DNA of 64,000 bases from the NCBI RefSeq assembly GCF_901709675.1, contig NC_051098.1, positions 14,999,464 through 15,063,463 on the forward strand. The letters are read 5' to 3'. The position numbers and the translations under genes are program-made. The first letter of the stretch is position 1, and every line of letters begins with the position of its first letter. Source of the stretch: Syngnathus acus. Its lineage: Eukaryota > Chordata > Actinopteri > Syngnathiformes > Syngnathidae. Of this stretch, positions 49,301 through 61,800 are shown piece by piece. The notes under the pieces are model-generated. The model saw only the letters and a list, made by a program, of their open reading frames with translations. It had not been told where the DNA came from and searched no databases.

Positions 49301-50103
49301 TTTCTCTTTCAGAACCGGTCAAGCTTTTGCCTCTTATTTTTCTTTGTTTATACCAGAAAAATAAAATCGAGGACAGAAATCAAACATCATCGAACCCGCC
49401 GCCTGATATTTGTCTTTCGGGTTTGACCAGAAGATGTGGACCACCGGCCTTTTTTCTTTAGCGCCTGGCACACAAACACGATGTTTCGCGCTCTGCTGGT
49501 ACGGTGAATTACGAACATACACAAGTCGCCTTGAAAACAAACGACTCTTTTTTGTCCGTCAGAGACAAATACACTCGTAAAACGCACGCACGTGGTGAAA
49601 ATCTTTTTGTTGTTAGCTTCATTGGTTTTTAGGGAGCATCGGTCAACCACAAGTCGGACAGTGATCCGCAGCAGCAGCAGCTCACGTCATGTTTCTGTCA
49701 AGAACAAGTTGTTGACTTCAGAAGACATCTGCTCTGCGTTTATCTCGTCACGTATGACGTCAAGACAGAAGACAAACCGCTTACCCGACCGAGTGCAGTC
49801 AGCTGTAGTGCAGATTTCGACTACAGGGAACACGGAAGAAATCATGGTGAATATTTACTGTGATGATGTCAAGGGAGGAATGTGTGATTTCACACTGTCA
49901 ATGTGCACACTCAGCAGGACATCTTGTGTTTGAAGATGATGGATTTTGGCTCACTCGGGGAACTCACCAGTCTGCTGAGTGGCAAAGAGAATGACGAGAG
50001 CCACGACGATGATGAAGAGCAAAGAAACCACTGCGATGAGGGCGACCTCCAGGGAGGTCCAGCGAGGTTTTTTGGCAGACTTGGGCGTGTTGTTGTCGGT
50101 CAT
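37314..50103 (-). CDS. mme: Neprilysin (membrane metallo-endopeptidase, peptidase family M13)
   Basis: Zinc endopeptidase of the cell surface that degrades small peptides. Coding exons: 50103-49968, 49820-49785, 49108-48947, 43939-43859, 43708-43613, 43546-43428, 43361-43293, 43019-42885, 42393-42292, 42218-42082, 41964-41871, 41791-41663, 40480-40382, 40302-40225, 40111-40008, 39652-39594, 39175-39056, 38497-38364, 38104-38039, 37865-37770, 37619-37543, 37413-37314. All phases fit and give 742 residues (human protein about 750). Short cytoplasmic start MTDNNTPK, one membrane helix at about 20-43, ectodomain with CGGWL, NAFYS, zinc site HEVMH (576-580), third ligand in GENIADNGG (Glu639, Asp643), a His in HSPGKFR and the C-terminal CRVW. 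Active-site residues are intact. Odd: the family's GLPSRDYY-type motif is replaced by [10 protein letters not shown] in the 23-residue exon 43361-43293. Confidence 0.95.
39690..39960 (+). repeat. Possible inverted, diverged relative of the dispersed repeat
   Basis: Lies in an mme intron. Phrases such as CCAGGTGTGCCTGG, TTTGTTTGTATTCAGTT and TTTCTATCAGTC resemble the reverse complement of 2891-3085, but much is not alignable by eye. Confidence 0.3.
41050..41275. repeat. Degenerate CCCTAA-like repeat in an mme intron
   Basis: Irregular phrases such as AAACCCTAATTTGAAACC and CTCTAACCCAGGG recur with drift, just left of the hAT-like element. Confidence 0.5.
41283..41596. mobile_element. hAT-like MITE with an 8-bp target-site duplication
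   Basis: A 314-bp element in the mme intron 40481-41662. The ends are 17-bp inverted repeats, CACAGGTGTCAAACTCA and the complement of CAGGGGTGTCAAACTCA (15 of 17 match). CCGTAGAT flanks it on both sides (41275-41282, 41597-41604), a perfect 8-bp duplication as made by hAT transposases. Both inner ends carry GGCCCG-rich sequence. It has no coding capacity, so it was moved in trans. Confidence 0.9.
43759..43850. repeat. (TTTTA)n/(TTTATTTTA)n microsatellite
   Basis: Lies 9 bp beyond the donor of the mme exon 43939-43859, within the short intron after it. Confidence 0.9.
43940..48946. other. Large mme intron (5.0 kb)
   Basis: No exon of mme or any other gene recognised. T runs at about 45677-45689 and 46680-46697. 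ORFs within it show no family features. Confidence 0.5.
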
Positions 50104-50222
50104 GGTCAGTACTTCACCTTCTGCTGCCAGTTGTATGGAATCACCTGAAGAGCACATTACACATACCATGAACTGACTTGAACAAACAGACAGACTGCCA
50201 AATAAACGGACCAAAACAGTGA

Positions 50223-50530
50223 CTGAGGTAGTCATAAACGCATTCAACAGAACCCTAAATAATTGCTAATTTGACAATATCTCGTTTTAATTGACAAGCT
50301 AGTTTGGTTCCAAAAAAGCTAGTAGCTAGCGTCTGCTTATGTCATCATTATACTGTATTGTATTGCTTAAGAAACATATTTCTGAGGTAGTCATAAACGC
50401 ATTTAACAGAACCCTAAATATTTGCTAATTTGACAATAACTCATTTTAATTGAGTTAGCTAGCTTGTAGCTAGCTTCTGCTTATGTCATCGATACACTGT
50501 ATTGTATTGCTTAAAAAACATATTTTTCAC
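50223..50530. repeat. Tandem duplication of about 159 bp in mme intron 1
   Basis: Two head-to-tail copies, 50223-50381 and 50382-50530, both beginning CTGAGGTAGTCATAAACGC and sharing CTGTATTGTATTGCTTAA. Each contains GCTAGC-type palindromes, and more of these follow at about 50632-50665. Confidence 0.85.
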
Positions 50531-51229
50531 TCAGTGTAGTAAACAGAACCCAAATTACTTGTGAACTTTGCGGCGCATGCTATTTTAACAAAACATTGTT
50601 AGATTGTGCATAAATAGATTCATTCTGGCCTCGCTAGCTAGCTCACCAGCTATATCGCTAGCTAGCTATATCTATAGATTTTGACAAACTCTTCATTTAG
50701 CTATGCCCTACTTGTCAGTGTGTCTCTTTCTTCACAAGCCTTGTGAAGAAACAAAAATCTTTCAAATTTGTCACAGTTCAACTTCATGGCCACTGATGGC
50801 AAAAAGAACAAAGAAAGTGGTGGGAAAACAATAGAAAGATACTGCAGACACTTTCCTCCTGCTGCTCACTAAACAGCTTTGTTTTCCTCTCTGGGGCCAA
50901 AGTGAGAACTTTGCAAAGTTCATGTAACCAGCAAGAAAGTATCTCTGAAGGCAATTAATCTGTAATCCCCCCAGCACGCACTCACGCAATCGCTGCTTAC
51001 ACACATACACACGAGCCTCAAAGCCACGGTGTTTTTCTCTTTCTCTCTCTCACATACTTTGATAAGCCGGTGTCATGAGGATCCCGTACACACTTTCCAT
51101 GTGTTGGCTGAGATGAGAGTGCCACACAACCAGAGGACAAAGCCTCTTGGCTTTCTTTGAACAAACACAAAGACGCACACAAACACTTAACGTAGCGTAT
51201 TTCGTTCGACTACGCGACAGATCAATTTT

Positions 51230-51372
51230 GCGGTTAGCACGTCTGCCTCACGCTGGAGTCGGGCTGAATCTCGGTTCAGGTTTCCAATAAAAGTCACCTG
51301 GGATGGGATTCGGGGGTCATCTACGACCCTAATGAGGTCAAGCGCTGTTTAAAAAAAAAAAAAAAAACAGAT
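51230..51372 (+). repeat. Fragment of a common fish interspersed repeat (SINE-like) with an A tail
   Basis: The phrases GCGGTTAGCACGTCTGCCTC and GGGGTCATCTACGACCC, then AATGAGGTCAAGCG, an A run and GATGGATGGA, are the start and end of a widespread fish repeat, with the middle missing. Identified from memory of its consensus. Confidence 0.55.
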
Positions 51373-52100
51373 GGATGGACCAATTTGTTTTTTGGAATCA
51401 CTTGATCGTCACTCAGATCCTCCGTCGCCCACTCCTGCCATCGAACCACCGAGGTTTATTTGCCACTTGAGCATGCATCTCTTCACTCCTCACGCACCCG
51501 AGTGGAAGCTTTTCAGTCCTTCTTTTTTCGCCAGCACTCGTGTTGAATAAAAGAGAGACAAACAAGGAAATGAATTCAAACATCCTGTGCAATCTGCCTC
51601 GCCGAGGAGGCGGATGATGCGGAGGTCAGATGCTTTTGACTTGATTTTACTCGTCTGGAGGCAAAACGCGTAGCGGTGACAGCCGGGCGTCCCGCCGCTG
51701 CAATCAAATGTGTGTGTGTGGATGTCAGCCTCGGCGTGCATTGTTCCACTTCTCCATCCTGATTCATTGCGTGCCAAGAAATGAAATGCAGATGCAATGA
51801 AGTTTATACAAACACAAGACCAGGCGAGGGAATGTGCGGAAAGAAAGACAAGAATGCAGGAGGTGTGCAAACCAAGTGGGACACTGACAGACACTAAATC
51901 ATGTTTAAAGGCGACTACCTCACACTGAGCTGAGGCATGTACGGTATGGCTCTCGTGGGCCAATCGGAGCATTTCGCTCATCCGCCGTCACCGTGCTGGC
52001 AAATGTGTATAGGAGTCGTATACATTGGAACCTCCAAAGTGGAACGCCATCTAATCAAGCCTTCCATGCTAAACGATGGAATGAATTTGTTCCAAGCGAG

Positions 52101-52165
52101 ATGGATGGATGGATGGATGGATGGATGGATGGATGGATGGATGGATGGATGGATGGATGGATGGC
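52101..52165. repeat. (GGAT)n microsatellite
   Basis: About 16 perfect four-base units in mme intron 1. Confidence 0.95.
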
Positions 52166-53529
52166 CATGTCAGTCATGAGTCATTCAAAAGACTTTTTTG
52201 AGGAACCCTGCGGAGGTGGCTGCTGAATTTCCCAAGCCCCATCAACCTGCTCCTCTCCGCAGGCCCGTGAGCCCGAAATGTGATGTGTGCTGCTTTTAAG
52301 GTGACAAGGAAAAGAAAGAGAAAGATTACTTCTCTGGAAGTGTGTGGCGTACACAAGTGAATCTCCTACCTTTGCTGTCTGCTGTGCATAGCCTGGAAGC
52401 AAACCTTTGCCACTTATTTAATGGTACTCACATGCAATTTAAAGTTCAACCTAGTCCCGTTTAAACCATAACAGGGTAACAAACGTAATTTAGCAGGCTG
52501 TCCGACAGTGGGGGAGAAAACGAGTGTAAAAACGGTCAAGCCGGTCTCGGACTGAGCCACGATCAAGTCAAGTTAATCATGTTAACGAGGCACGCTGGGT
52601 GAAAGCAACCAATCAATGAAGAGGAAAGCATAACAAGTGAGTCCACAGAGAAGAGAACAGCAAGCTTTACGGCAATATGTTTTATCGCGTTGATGGTTTT
52701 ATTTGAGGAGACCTCAAAGTTTCCACGCTCCCCCGTCTCCCTTTCCTACGGCCGTCTTTCCCAAAATATCCAAAACATAATCACTCCCCGTGTCTCTTGG
52801 GACCTTGGCAACCCCTTCAAAATTAAAGCCATCATTCACCGGGACACCTGGAAGAAAATAAACGCCCCAACAAACGCGCACACACAACACAGTCGGAGAG
52901 TTTTACAGGCCATATGCATGTGAGCCATGAACATGTCATACGGTTAATTGAGGTGTTCTAATAAGCACAGGAATGTGCCCTAGTTTAACTTAAAATAACA
53001 CATTCTGTGTGGGACATGTGGCCGGTAGCTAAAATGGATCGTATCCACCGACGAACGCTAATGAGAACATTTGGGGAAGTTTGGGCACTCAATGTTTGTC
53101 GCATTAGCGGTGTCGATTTTATACGGTAAACCCCAAGAAAGAGTCGGATTACTGGAGGGACGCCACAAACAGGCGAGGTTCTGGATAAGTGGCCAAGAAT
53201 GCAGCTTGTGACCAAAAAAGGGTGACCGCAGGTTTGAGTCCCTGGAAGAGATTTTGGACAGATGGCTCCTCTGACGAAACCAAATTCTGATGTCTGCTAA
53301 CCAATTCTAGAATCTGTCCAAGCCTCATTAAACATTGAAAAAGTCTGATCTGAGTTCGAAAGAAAACTTCCGAGTCCATTTGACATTTCCACAAAAGTTG
53401 AAATAATATAGATGAAAAATATGTAAATGTGGCGTTAACATAGCAGACTAAATCATATCATATCATGCACGCACCCCCAACAGTGTGCGTATCACAATTT
53501 GTGAATCCGCGCTCAGAGGGATGCCGAAT

Positions 53530-54680
53530 TTTAATTCGCAGCTCAGCAGACTGCAGCCCTACGAAACCTTTAATAAATCTTCACAATCCCTGACACTTTG
53601 AACCCGTGCACTCCAATAACCAGAGCGCAGTAATACGAATTTTGTTCTAAAATGTCAAACTCTCGAGAAAACGTATTTGTTTTAGAACACGTTTAATCGC
53701 TGCACTGCCACACTAATGACTATTGAAATTCAAGATTTATTTTTCCACCAGAATAGCATTTTCACAGCCATGTGTCATTGACGCCCATTAAAATGTATTG
53801 GGGGGAAAAAACCTGTGAGCCAAAAAAAATTTCAAAAACATTGAGAACAATTAAAATTACAATTAAAAAAAAAGTGTGGGATGTCAATTTAAATTGATTT
53901 AAAAATAATGTGATTTTTTTTCAATTAAATTGAAAATTTTAAAAGAAATGTTTGAAACCACCACTAGGGGGCTGACGCATCCCATGCTAATCCATGCTGC
54001 AGGTGTTGAGGGATACCTACTGGCTCATTCAACTAATTTCGACGAGAATAGCAGCTCAGTGGCCCTATAAAACTTTTAATATATTTTCACACCCACAAAC
54101 ACTTTTAATCTCGTGCACCCCTTGAGTGCAGTGAAATGTTAATTTTACGAGAAAAAGACCTTCGGGGGACAAAAACGACATAAATGTTGCCATTGCACTT
54201 TTAATCTTGGGCACCCCCATCAAACCCCAAAGAGTATGCACGCCACTATGAGAATTCCCACTGCCCCTTTTGCCTTGTAATTTCAGTGAGAATAACAGCT
54301 CGGCTGCTCTATTAAACTTTTATCATGCCCTCGCACCTGACAGAATCTCATTTGAAACATTGAACTATACACTATATTTTACATTTTCATTTCCACCATG
54401 CTGCCCGAATTTCCATTACTTGCAAATCTTTGATTAAAATTCACAATCAAATTATTCAAAACAATAAAATAAACTGCATCATTCACGTTATTTACAAACA
54501 CTCAACGAACTACTTATCGAGTCACATCCAACACGTTTTAATTAACCAATTTTAGGGCACCGTGTCGCCCGCGCGCCACACTTTACCCACCTCCCAATTC
54601 TTCCAACCGAGTCCCACTCCAACAGTGGCTCTGTGGTCCTATAAAACTTTCAATATGCCCCCGAAACCTGTGCCACAATC
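53530..54680. repeat. Degenerate large-unit repeat upstream of mme exon 2
   Basis: A phrase like CAGCTCAGTGGCCCTATAAAACTTTTAATAT recurs in diverged form at about 53538, 54052, 54294 and 54623, each time followed by a CCC/CACC-rich stretch. Units are about 250-500 bp apart. Confidence 0.55.
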
Positions 54681-54924
54681 TCTCCGTTGAAAAATAGAGC
54701 AGCATACTCAATCTGACATTTCCACCTCGCTTGAAATAACAAAGATGAAAAGTTTGCGCGCGGGGAGACTCGCTCGTGCCATCAAATCAAAGCAACACAC
54801 AAAAGTGGACTCCGCTGAAGCACACATGGTGACACTCCTGTTGCACGTCGTGAACTCCTGTGGGGCATTTTTTACATGAATCAACTGGTGCAAACTGGTG
54901 TCACCCAACGTGCACGCCGATCCC

Positions 54925-54945
54925 CCCCCCCCCCCCCCCCCCTCG
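54925..54945. repeat. Poly-C tract next to mme exon 1
   Basis: About 18 consecutive C bases (G on the transcribed strand), about 40 bp inside intron 1. Confidence 0.9.
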
Positions 54946-54984
54946 CACACGTAATAGACAGAAACCCAAATCGGCGCAACTTAC

Positions 54985-55150
54985 CGGACGTGTCAGGGAA
55001 TTTTGCGACGATGCTATAAACTGGCATCCCATCCGTTCGTTAAACATCCATCAAATCCACTCGGGAGGAGGAGGCGCAAAGTGCAGGTCCGCTCGTCGCA
55101 GTCTGGAAAGGCGCAAAATCCCGCCTCTCTCGCCTTCCTTACTGCGCGCA
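54985..55150 (-). other. mme: Exon 1 of mme (5'UTR, possibly coding at its end)
   Basis: A GC-rich stretch ends at the donor TCCG|GTAAG (exon end 54985) and would join the acceptor before 50144. The upstream limit is not known; the value given is approximate. It holds several ATGs. The one at 55027-55025 is in frame with the neprilysin ORF after splicing and would add 37 residues. Two others open a frame that ends at a TGA two bases before the main ATG. Confidence 0.5.
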
Positions 55151-55549
55151 CACACAGCCGCGCACATATACACGCACACGCACGGACAGACTCTCCACTA
55201 CCTGCACCAGCATGACATGCAACTAGGCAAGAAAAAAAGAGGCAGCATCTCCGAAGTGATCCATCGCGCTTTTGCGCATGCGGTGCAAGTCTAGTCAGGT
55301 GTGAGGTGGGTGCACATGCTCCACTTTGAAGCCCCCACGGAGCCGGTGAAGTGCTCAAAGGCAGTCAAGCACGGCGGAGCAAACGTATTAACTATTAAAG
55401 ATTAATTAAAGAAAATCCATTGTTAGTTCGTAATTGTATAGTCCTTTGCATTAATCAGCACTAAAAAAAAAGGTGAGTGACCCCTGTTCGAAATTGAACA
55501 TTGGTGTGAATAAAATTGTTTATGCAAAACTTCCCCTGTGTTCCTGATG

Positions 55550-55632
55550 GTTGCCAGGGTTACTTGAATGCCAATGATGATGATATCATTGTGAAGAAAT
55601 TGACAATAAAGCCGACTTTGACTTTGATTTCG
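55550..55632 (+). repeat. Possible retroelement 3' tail
   Basis: Ends in GACAATAAAGCCGACTTTGA and further GACTTTGA units, typical of 3' tails of some fish non-LTR elements; recognised from memory only. Confidence 0.35.
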
Positions 55633-58600
55633 GTGGCCATATTATTCTCTGCTTGTTTTAAATAACCAACAAGTGTCATCTACCTAACAAGCCATGATTG
55701 CGTTCTCGTACTTCAAAATGTATGTTCATGCTTTACAGAGGCTATGATTAAGCTCGTGAAATTCTGCCTAGCAACAGGGCATTGCAAAAAAACGAGCATT
55801 TTCTTGCTCATATTTCATCGTTCTAAAGTTTTGAATTATGATTTAACACGTTTTTTTTAAAGAGCATAACCAAACTGAGGGTTGTTGTTTTCCAGAGGCT
55901 GTCTACAGAATAATAACAGAGAAACTATCTTGTAAATCGGATCATTCTGTTGCGGCCCAGTCAATAAAACCTTTGTCACAAGATTATCTTGGATTTTCCC
56001 ACTGTTATTTTTTCAGTAAATCAAGCATTTGACATGACTCAATGTTTACTCGAATGCGCTAATGGATAAACGTTGCTTTAGCTTTCTCTTTTGTCCTTTT
56101 GTTTGCGTGATCCCGCCGCATGAGGCTATCTGGTGTAAATAATAAAAGTGTGTAATGGACCATCCTGCGACATTGGAAAACATTTGGCCTCTCAGCAAAG
56201 GATCAATGCAATGAATCAGTTACATAAATTACATTCAGGAATTCAATAGTGGAGGTTAGCGTTAGCGGTTCGGGTTAAGGTTATTGCTACGAGGTGTATG
56301 GTTCTTTTTGAGACAACCTGTGGATTTATTATATATCTCAGTTTTAATAAACTTCTTTTTACGTACAGTCTAATGTTACTTCATACTTTGCCTGTGCAGT
56401 ATTTTCATGTTTTATGAGGATTAAATTCACTTTACGCCGCTAACTATACGATTTTTTTAAGTATATCAAGATGTCAACTGCATTCCATTTGCTCTGTTTA
56501 CGAGTTTAGTCCCAAGTGGTCTTTGGCTTCCAGTTCTTTTAATCAAGGTCAACTAGGGGACAACAGAGCAATTAACTGCGAATTGTTCCCGGCCCCCGGA
56601 GTACGTTAATAAATTCGGTAACTTTTTGAGACACAGTCACACTGATATGTTGTAATTGAGGTAAAATTGGTTAATATTCCCGAAAGCATTGTCAAACCTT
56701 GCACGGAAAAAAAAATGACTCAAACTTACGCAAGCTTCTTGTCGTGTCACCGCGTCACCGTTGTCTATATTTGGTTTCGGTCACGAAAACACGCGCGTGC
56801 GTGATTTCCATCCATGTGCTATGATAAAGTCGGTGAAGCACAAGTGACAGCTTTCAAAGTATCGTCAACATATGAAATACATCCAAAGGGGCCAGCTGCG
56901 CAAAAGCTGTAATCAAACTCTTCATCATTTCGCAGCGGCTGGTCATAAATTAAATCCCTCGCCCTCTGTCACAGTTGGCCATTGGAGGCCTGTTCTCTCT
57001 CGCTTTATCGCCTTGTAATTGTGTTTTGCCCTGGGTGGCCAAAAAAATGAAAAAGTAAATATTTCTTGGGTTTTTTTGGTAGCATGAAATTTATGATAAT
57101 CTTTTTTTGGGTATTGATTTTACTATTGTGTTGTGTGTTCGCATGCTAGTGTTGGCTAGCAGCGAGCAATCATTCACTTGCTAACATCAAAACAGAAATG
57201 TTTTGTGGAATTATTGTTGATGAAATTATTTGGTTTTTGCCTTTTGGCTCAGAATAAAATCATTCCCCCGGAGCTTTTAATAGTTTGCTCTTTTCATCGC
57301 CTGTCATAAAGGAGGAAGTATCCCTAACTAACAAATGGCCAGATGAATAGGATTTGTTTTCATAAATTTACATTTTCAGTTTGAATCACTATAGAAGTTC
57401 ATTGGAAACAAAGAAATGAACAAAAAGTAGATTCCTAAGCAACACAGCGACATGAACATGTTTTTTTTTCTTCTATTTTTTTCAATTATTTATTTTTTGT
57501 CTTGACTCACATTGGAGATCAAATGGTACATTCCCTCATTAATAAATAAATAAATAAATAAATATTATGCTAATTTTTAGACAAATGTACTCTTTTTGCT
57601 TGTTTCATGATCAAAGCTTCAACCCATAGTCCAAAATAGTCGGCTCCCGTCATCCGTAAAAAACAGGAAGTGACCTCCCGACATTCAAACAACCACAAAT
57701 AAAGAGCTTCAAAAAGCTTTCTTAACCGCCCAATCTCCCGTTTCTACTTCGCAAAATCCCATTCTTGACTATTTGTCGCGTTCTTCTTATCGTCACTTCC
57801 AACAACAGGGGAACTGTATGATGCGAGCGTATTGGAGGTGAAGTGTCAGGTTGTTTTGCTTGGATCAGGTTTACTCCAGTGGTTTGTTTTATCAGTCGCT
57901 TCTCGCTGGGAAAGCGTCAAGGGAGAGCTTCCGCTATCAGCAACAGCCGGGCTGCTCGGTTCTGATGTCGGCGCACACACATGCACACACTTTAATGAGC
58001 TCGCTTCTGTCACTCAGAACTCTTAGATTGAGCCTCACGCCGGTCGTGAGGCTGCAAGAAATAGAAAAAGATAGAAAGGAGGAAGAAGACGAGCGAGAGA
58101 AATGCTTCCGAGTGCCAACTTCTTCTGTAATTCCCCGACTGATACAAGACACTTGAGTCATTTTATAGATGTGCTTTTCAAGAAAGACTCCATTTAATCC
58201 CTTAGCCACACTCGAAAGTAGCGCAGCAATCTGGAGACGACCGATAGTCGGCTCGGAATGTAAAGTCGTGATAAAAAAAATTGTGTCGGGGTACGAAAGA
58301 TTGGACTTGGTGGGGACGTGCATTCTTCGGGTTCCCGTGATCATGAAACGTCAACATCTGCTGTGACTTTTCAAATACTTCTTGAATAGTCATAAAATGT
58401 TTTCACATGTGTTTGAACTTCTTGCTCCTGTCGTAGAAACCAAAAACTTGCCACCTTGCAAAAATGTGGCTTTGCCAGGCCGTGTGACAGGAGATAAATC
58501 ATCAGGTACCACCAATTTGTCAAACGTATAGCTTCTCACTGAGACACAAATCCGGTTTTGTCAAGCACTTGTGTCTTCTTGGCTGGTTGCCGACGAAGGA

Positions 58601-58706
58601 ATCACTGATGTTCGGGCCCTTGATTGATGGCACACGTCGAAGGGAAAAAGGTCCAAGTCCTTTGAGTTCTTTTTGCATTATGGAGGGCAACCAGTGACCA
58701 AGAGGG

Positions 58707-58806
58707 TTAGGTTTAGGGTTATAGTTAAGTTTAGAGTTAGGTTTAGGTTTAAGGTTAGGTTTAGAGTTCGGTTTAGGGTTAAGGTTAGGTTTAGGGTTAG
58801 GGTTAG
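58707..58806. repeat. Interstitial telomere-like repeat (degenerate TTAGGG)
   Basis: About 100 bp of GGTTAGG, GTTTAGG and GGGTTA units with drift. Confidence 0.8.
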
Positions 58807-61800
58807 CTAGCTAAGGGTTAGCTAAGCTGGCTAAGAGTTCACGCTAACGTGTGAACTGTAGCCACCCCTTTGGTGACTTTAGGAGAGAAACACTGCTGAA
58901 CTCAATTTTGGGGGGAATATGGGCCCAACCAAATTCGAGTTAGCGGGAGGGGCTAGCTTACATTCTGAAGACAGCAGGCCACTTGCTAGATCAGCATCTC
59001 ATTTCCTCGCCAACATGCAACGGCGATGCCCGCAGCAGCTGCTCCGAAGGTGCTGACAGCTGGATGGCAGGCAGGTCAACGCCATCACGGCTAGCTCAGC
59101 GCGATGAAGACGTGGAAGCTAACGGAAATATTACCATTCCGGTTCAGTCAGAGTGCAACTAATGACTTGCTATTGTGCCAAATGCCGAGGCTAACATCAC
59201 GCTGGTATTATAAGCGTTTCTCTCGCTGCTTGCCAAGGTCACAAAAGCTTTTTTTGTCACATGATCCTTCCTTCAAACAGTGTCAACAACACCCAAGAAT
59301 TCCTACACACTCCATGTTGATAAGAGACTTTCCGAAACTCCCGATAGACTTTAAAAACGTCGTGGACTTCAATTTTACCGGTCGAGCTGCATGTCTACAT
59401 GTCGCTTTAGCCATGATTCAATTTGTTTTATTTATTGCTATTCCAATTCTTGTCAGGTCATAGTGGCATATTTAATGCTGTGGCGTAACATGACTCAGCA
59501 CTTTTATTTATTTGAGATGTAACTGTTGTAATTTTTTTGTGCCAAACTTACTATTTCTTGCCAAAATTGGAAAATACGAATTTTTGCCACAACATCATAC
59601 AGAATGGTAGCGTGTGAGGTTGAGTAATGGAAGCCCAGCGACATTTACTCTTTGCTTTATAACCCCCCCGGTGGCGAAGCACGCTTGCTATTTATAGTGG
59701 AGTTCAAAAGGAGGCAAGAATTTTCTTTTTTAAAGCAAGCCAAGCTGCTCATTTCAACTGGATGGGGCCGATTCAAAACACACGAGATGAGGTTTGATGA
59801 GGAGATGGCGCACGTCACATTCCCGGCTGTGTTTGTGTGCGTCCGTGCAAAATGTGTGCGTTTCGGAGGACACGAACCGAGCCGGTGTGCAGATGGCTGC
59901 CAAGAAAGCGATCGGTCTGACAAGTATTTTGGATAAATATGTCGCCAAAATAAAAAAAAATAAAAAAGCATCACACGCATATGTCACATAACTTAACGTC
60001 GCCTGTCTTCGTCTAACAAATGTGACGATTTACTCGCCCAAATGGTGCCAGCATTAAAAAGGCCAATTTCTATCCGTCTCGCTATGCTTAATTCATCAGA
60101 GAAGCATTTAAATGAGCCCAGGAGGCGTGCTAATGGGGCCTTAATGAAAACCTCCAGCCTGCTCATTAAAGTGGACGCACACAAACAAACATCAAGCAGG
60201 AAAACACATACACAAGAGACACACAACCCAATCTGTTTATCACATGACCTGTGTTCTACTCTCCTTTCATCACCTCCACTTTAGCGCATCCCGTCACAGG
60301 CTAGCAGGAAGCCAAATGCAACGGTCGCCATGGCAACTTGATAAAAAGCATCCATTGCTGCAAGCAACTTTGATGTGGATAGGCTTCTCACTAAGGGGTC
60401 ATATGTTTGCTATCTTTGGATTAGTCACCTTGATTTTTTTTTGCATTTTGAATTTGGGTACCGGTTTGAAAAGAAAAATTATTTGTAGAAGTGTCTTGAA
60501 ATGCTCACATAAGATATCAGTCATGTTAATCGTCATCAAATATCAGATCATGGACTTGTTGACAACATGCCATAAGGCAACAAACCTTGGAGACTATTTA
60601 TGTGCTCCTGTTTTGGTTAGCAATAGCATCTCTGAATTTAGGTGATTCCTATTGGGGCTTTTTTGTTAGGAGGAAAAATATTAAGCTTACAGCACTCGAC
60701 ATTTTCGATGCGAAATAAACAATAGACAGATGCTGGATGTTTTTCTGCATAAATATATTCCACTAGTCTTGATGGTTATACTTTGACGAGCCTTCTGCTT
60801 GGCCGCTTCCTTTCTTCCTCGGCGTAATTCATTCCATTATGCCAAGCGAGCCGAAGGAATTCATCACAATGATTAGTGTGACGCATGCTGGAGCGTAGTT
60901 CATAGTTCATAGATGGAGGTGAACACCGCCCCCACCCCCCTTCTTGAAAAACCTGATCTAATTTGCCACATTTCTTCACATCATGTTAAGTGTTCCTCAC
61001 GCTGAAGTGCTGCTGGGACTCAGCTGGGGGGGTTCATCTCGTCTTTTCTTACCTAACAGCTTCTGGCAGTGAGTCTTTGGAAGTAGAAACTCGGATTATG
61101 TTCAATTAAGACATAGCACACCGAAATTGTGTTGATGCTGGGTCGTTTGCAATAATCCCGCAGTGTAACATCGCCGTCTGGTGGTCAACCAGAAAAGTTT
61201 TTTTTTTTTGCGCGTCCGTTTTCAAATAAATAAATAACTAAATGTTTGGATGAATTTGGAGTACTTTTTTCGATACAAGCTGATAAACTATAAGATCTTG
61301 TTGCCGTAAGAAATGGCACCATAAAGGCTCACACAGTTAATGTGAGCGTAATTTGTCATGAAAAGCACCTCAAATTAATTTAAATCACGGATTGTCTTTT
61401 CTCATTTATTATATAATCGCTGACTTTGATGTGTGCGTTAAAGAATTTTCAATGAATAATGGATGCAGCTAAGGGTAATGGCTGCTTTGTTGTAAAATGT
61501 GCTGTGCTGAAATGCGTCACCAGAGGCCACTAAGCAAACACCCAGCAGCCTGCATCCTATGCAAAATGGACTTACATGGAGTACTATGTTCGCAGACTGA
61601 ATATTCAGTATATAATTCATGAATTCATCACACACTGGCGGAGCTAGAGGGGGGGCCGCGGGGGCACTGGCCTCGTGTTTTCCCGGCAATTCTTTTCAAT
61701 ATATCCACCCGTCGCCTGTAGCGAACATATCATGAATTTTTATCAGTGTTTTCTGGTTTTTCGGGGGGGAACAATTATTTTGACAGACCCCCTGAGATAT

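Noticed and set aside
54860-55294. 144-residue plus-strand ORF over mme exon 1
   Set aside because: Driven by the poly-C tract and GC-rich 5' sequence on the strand opposite mme; no family features.
58707-58806. Possible true telomere or chromosome end
   Set aside because: The units are degenerate, the tract is short and unique sequence continues on both sides, so it is an interstitial telomere-like repeat.
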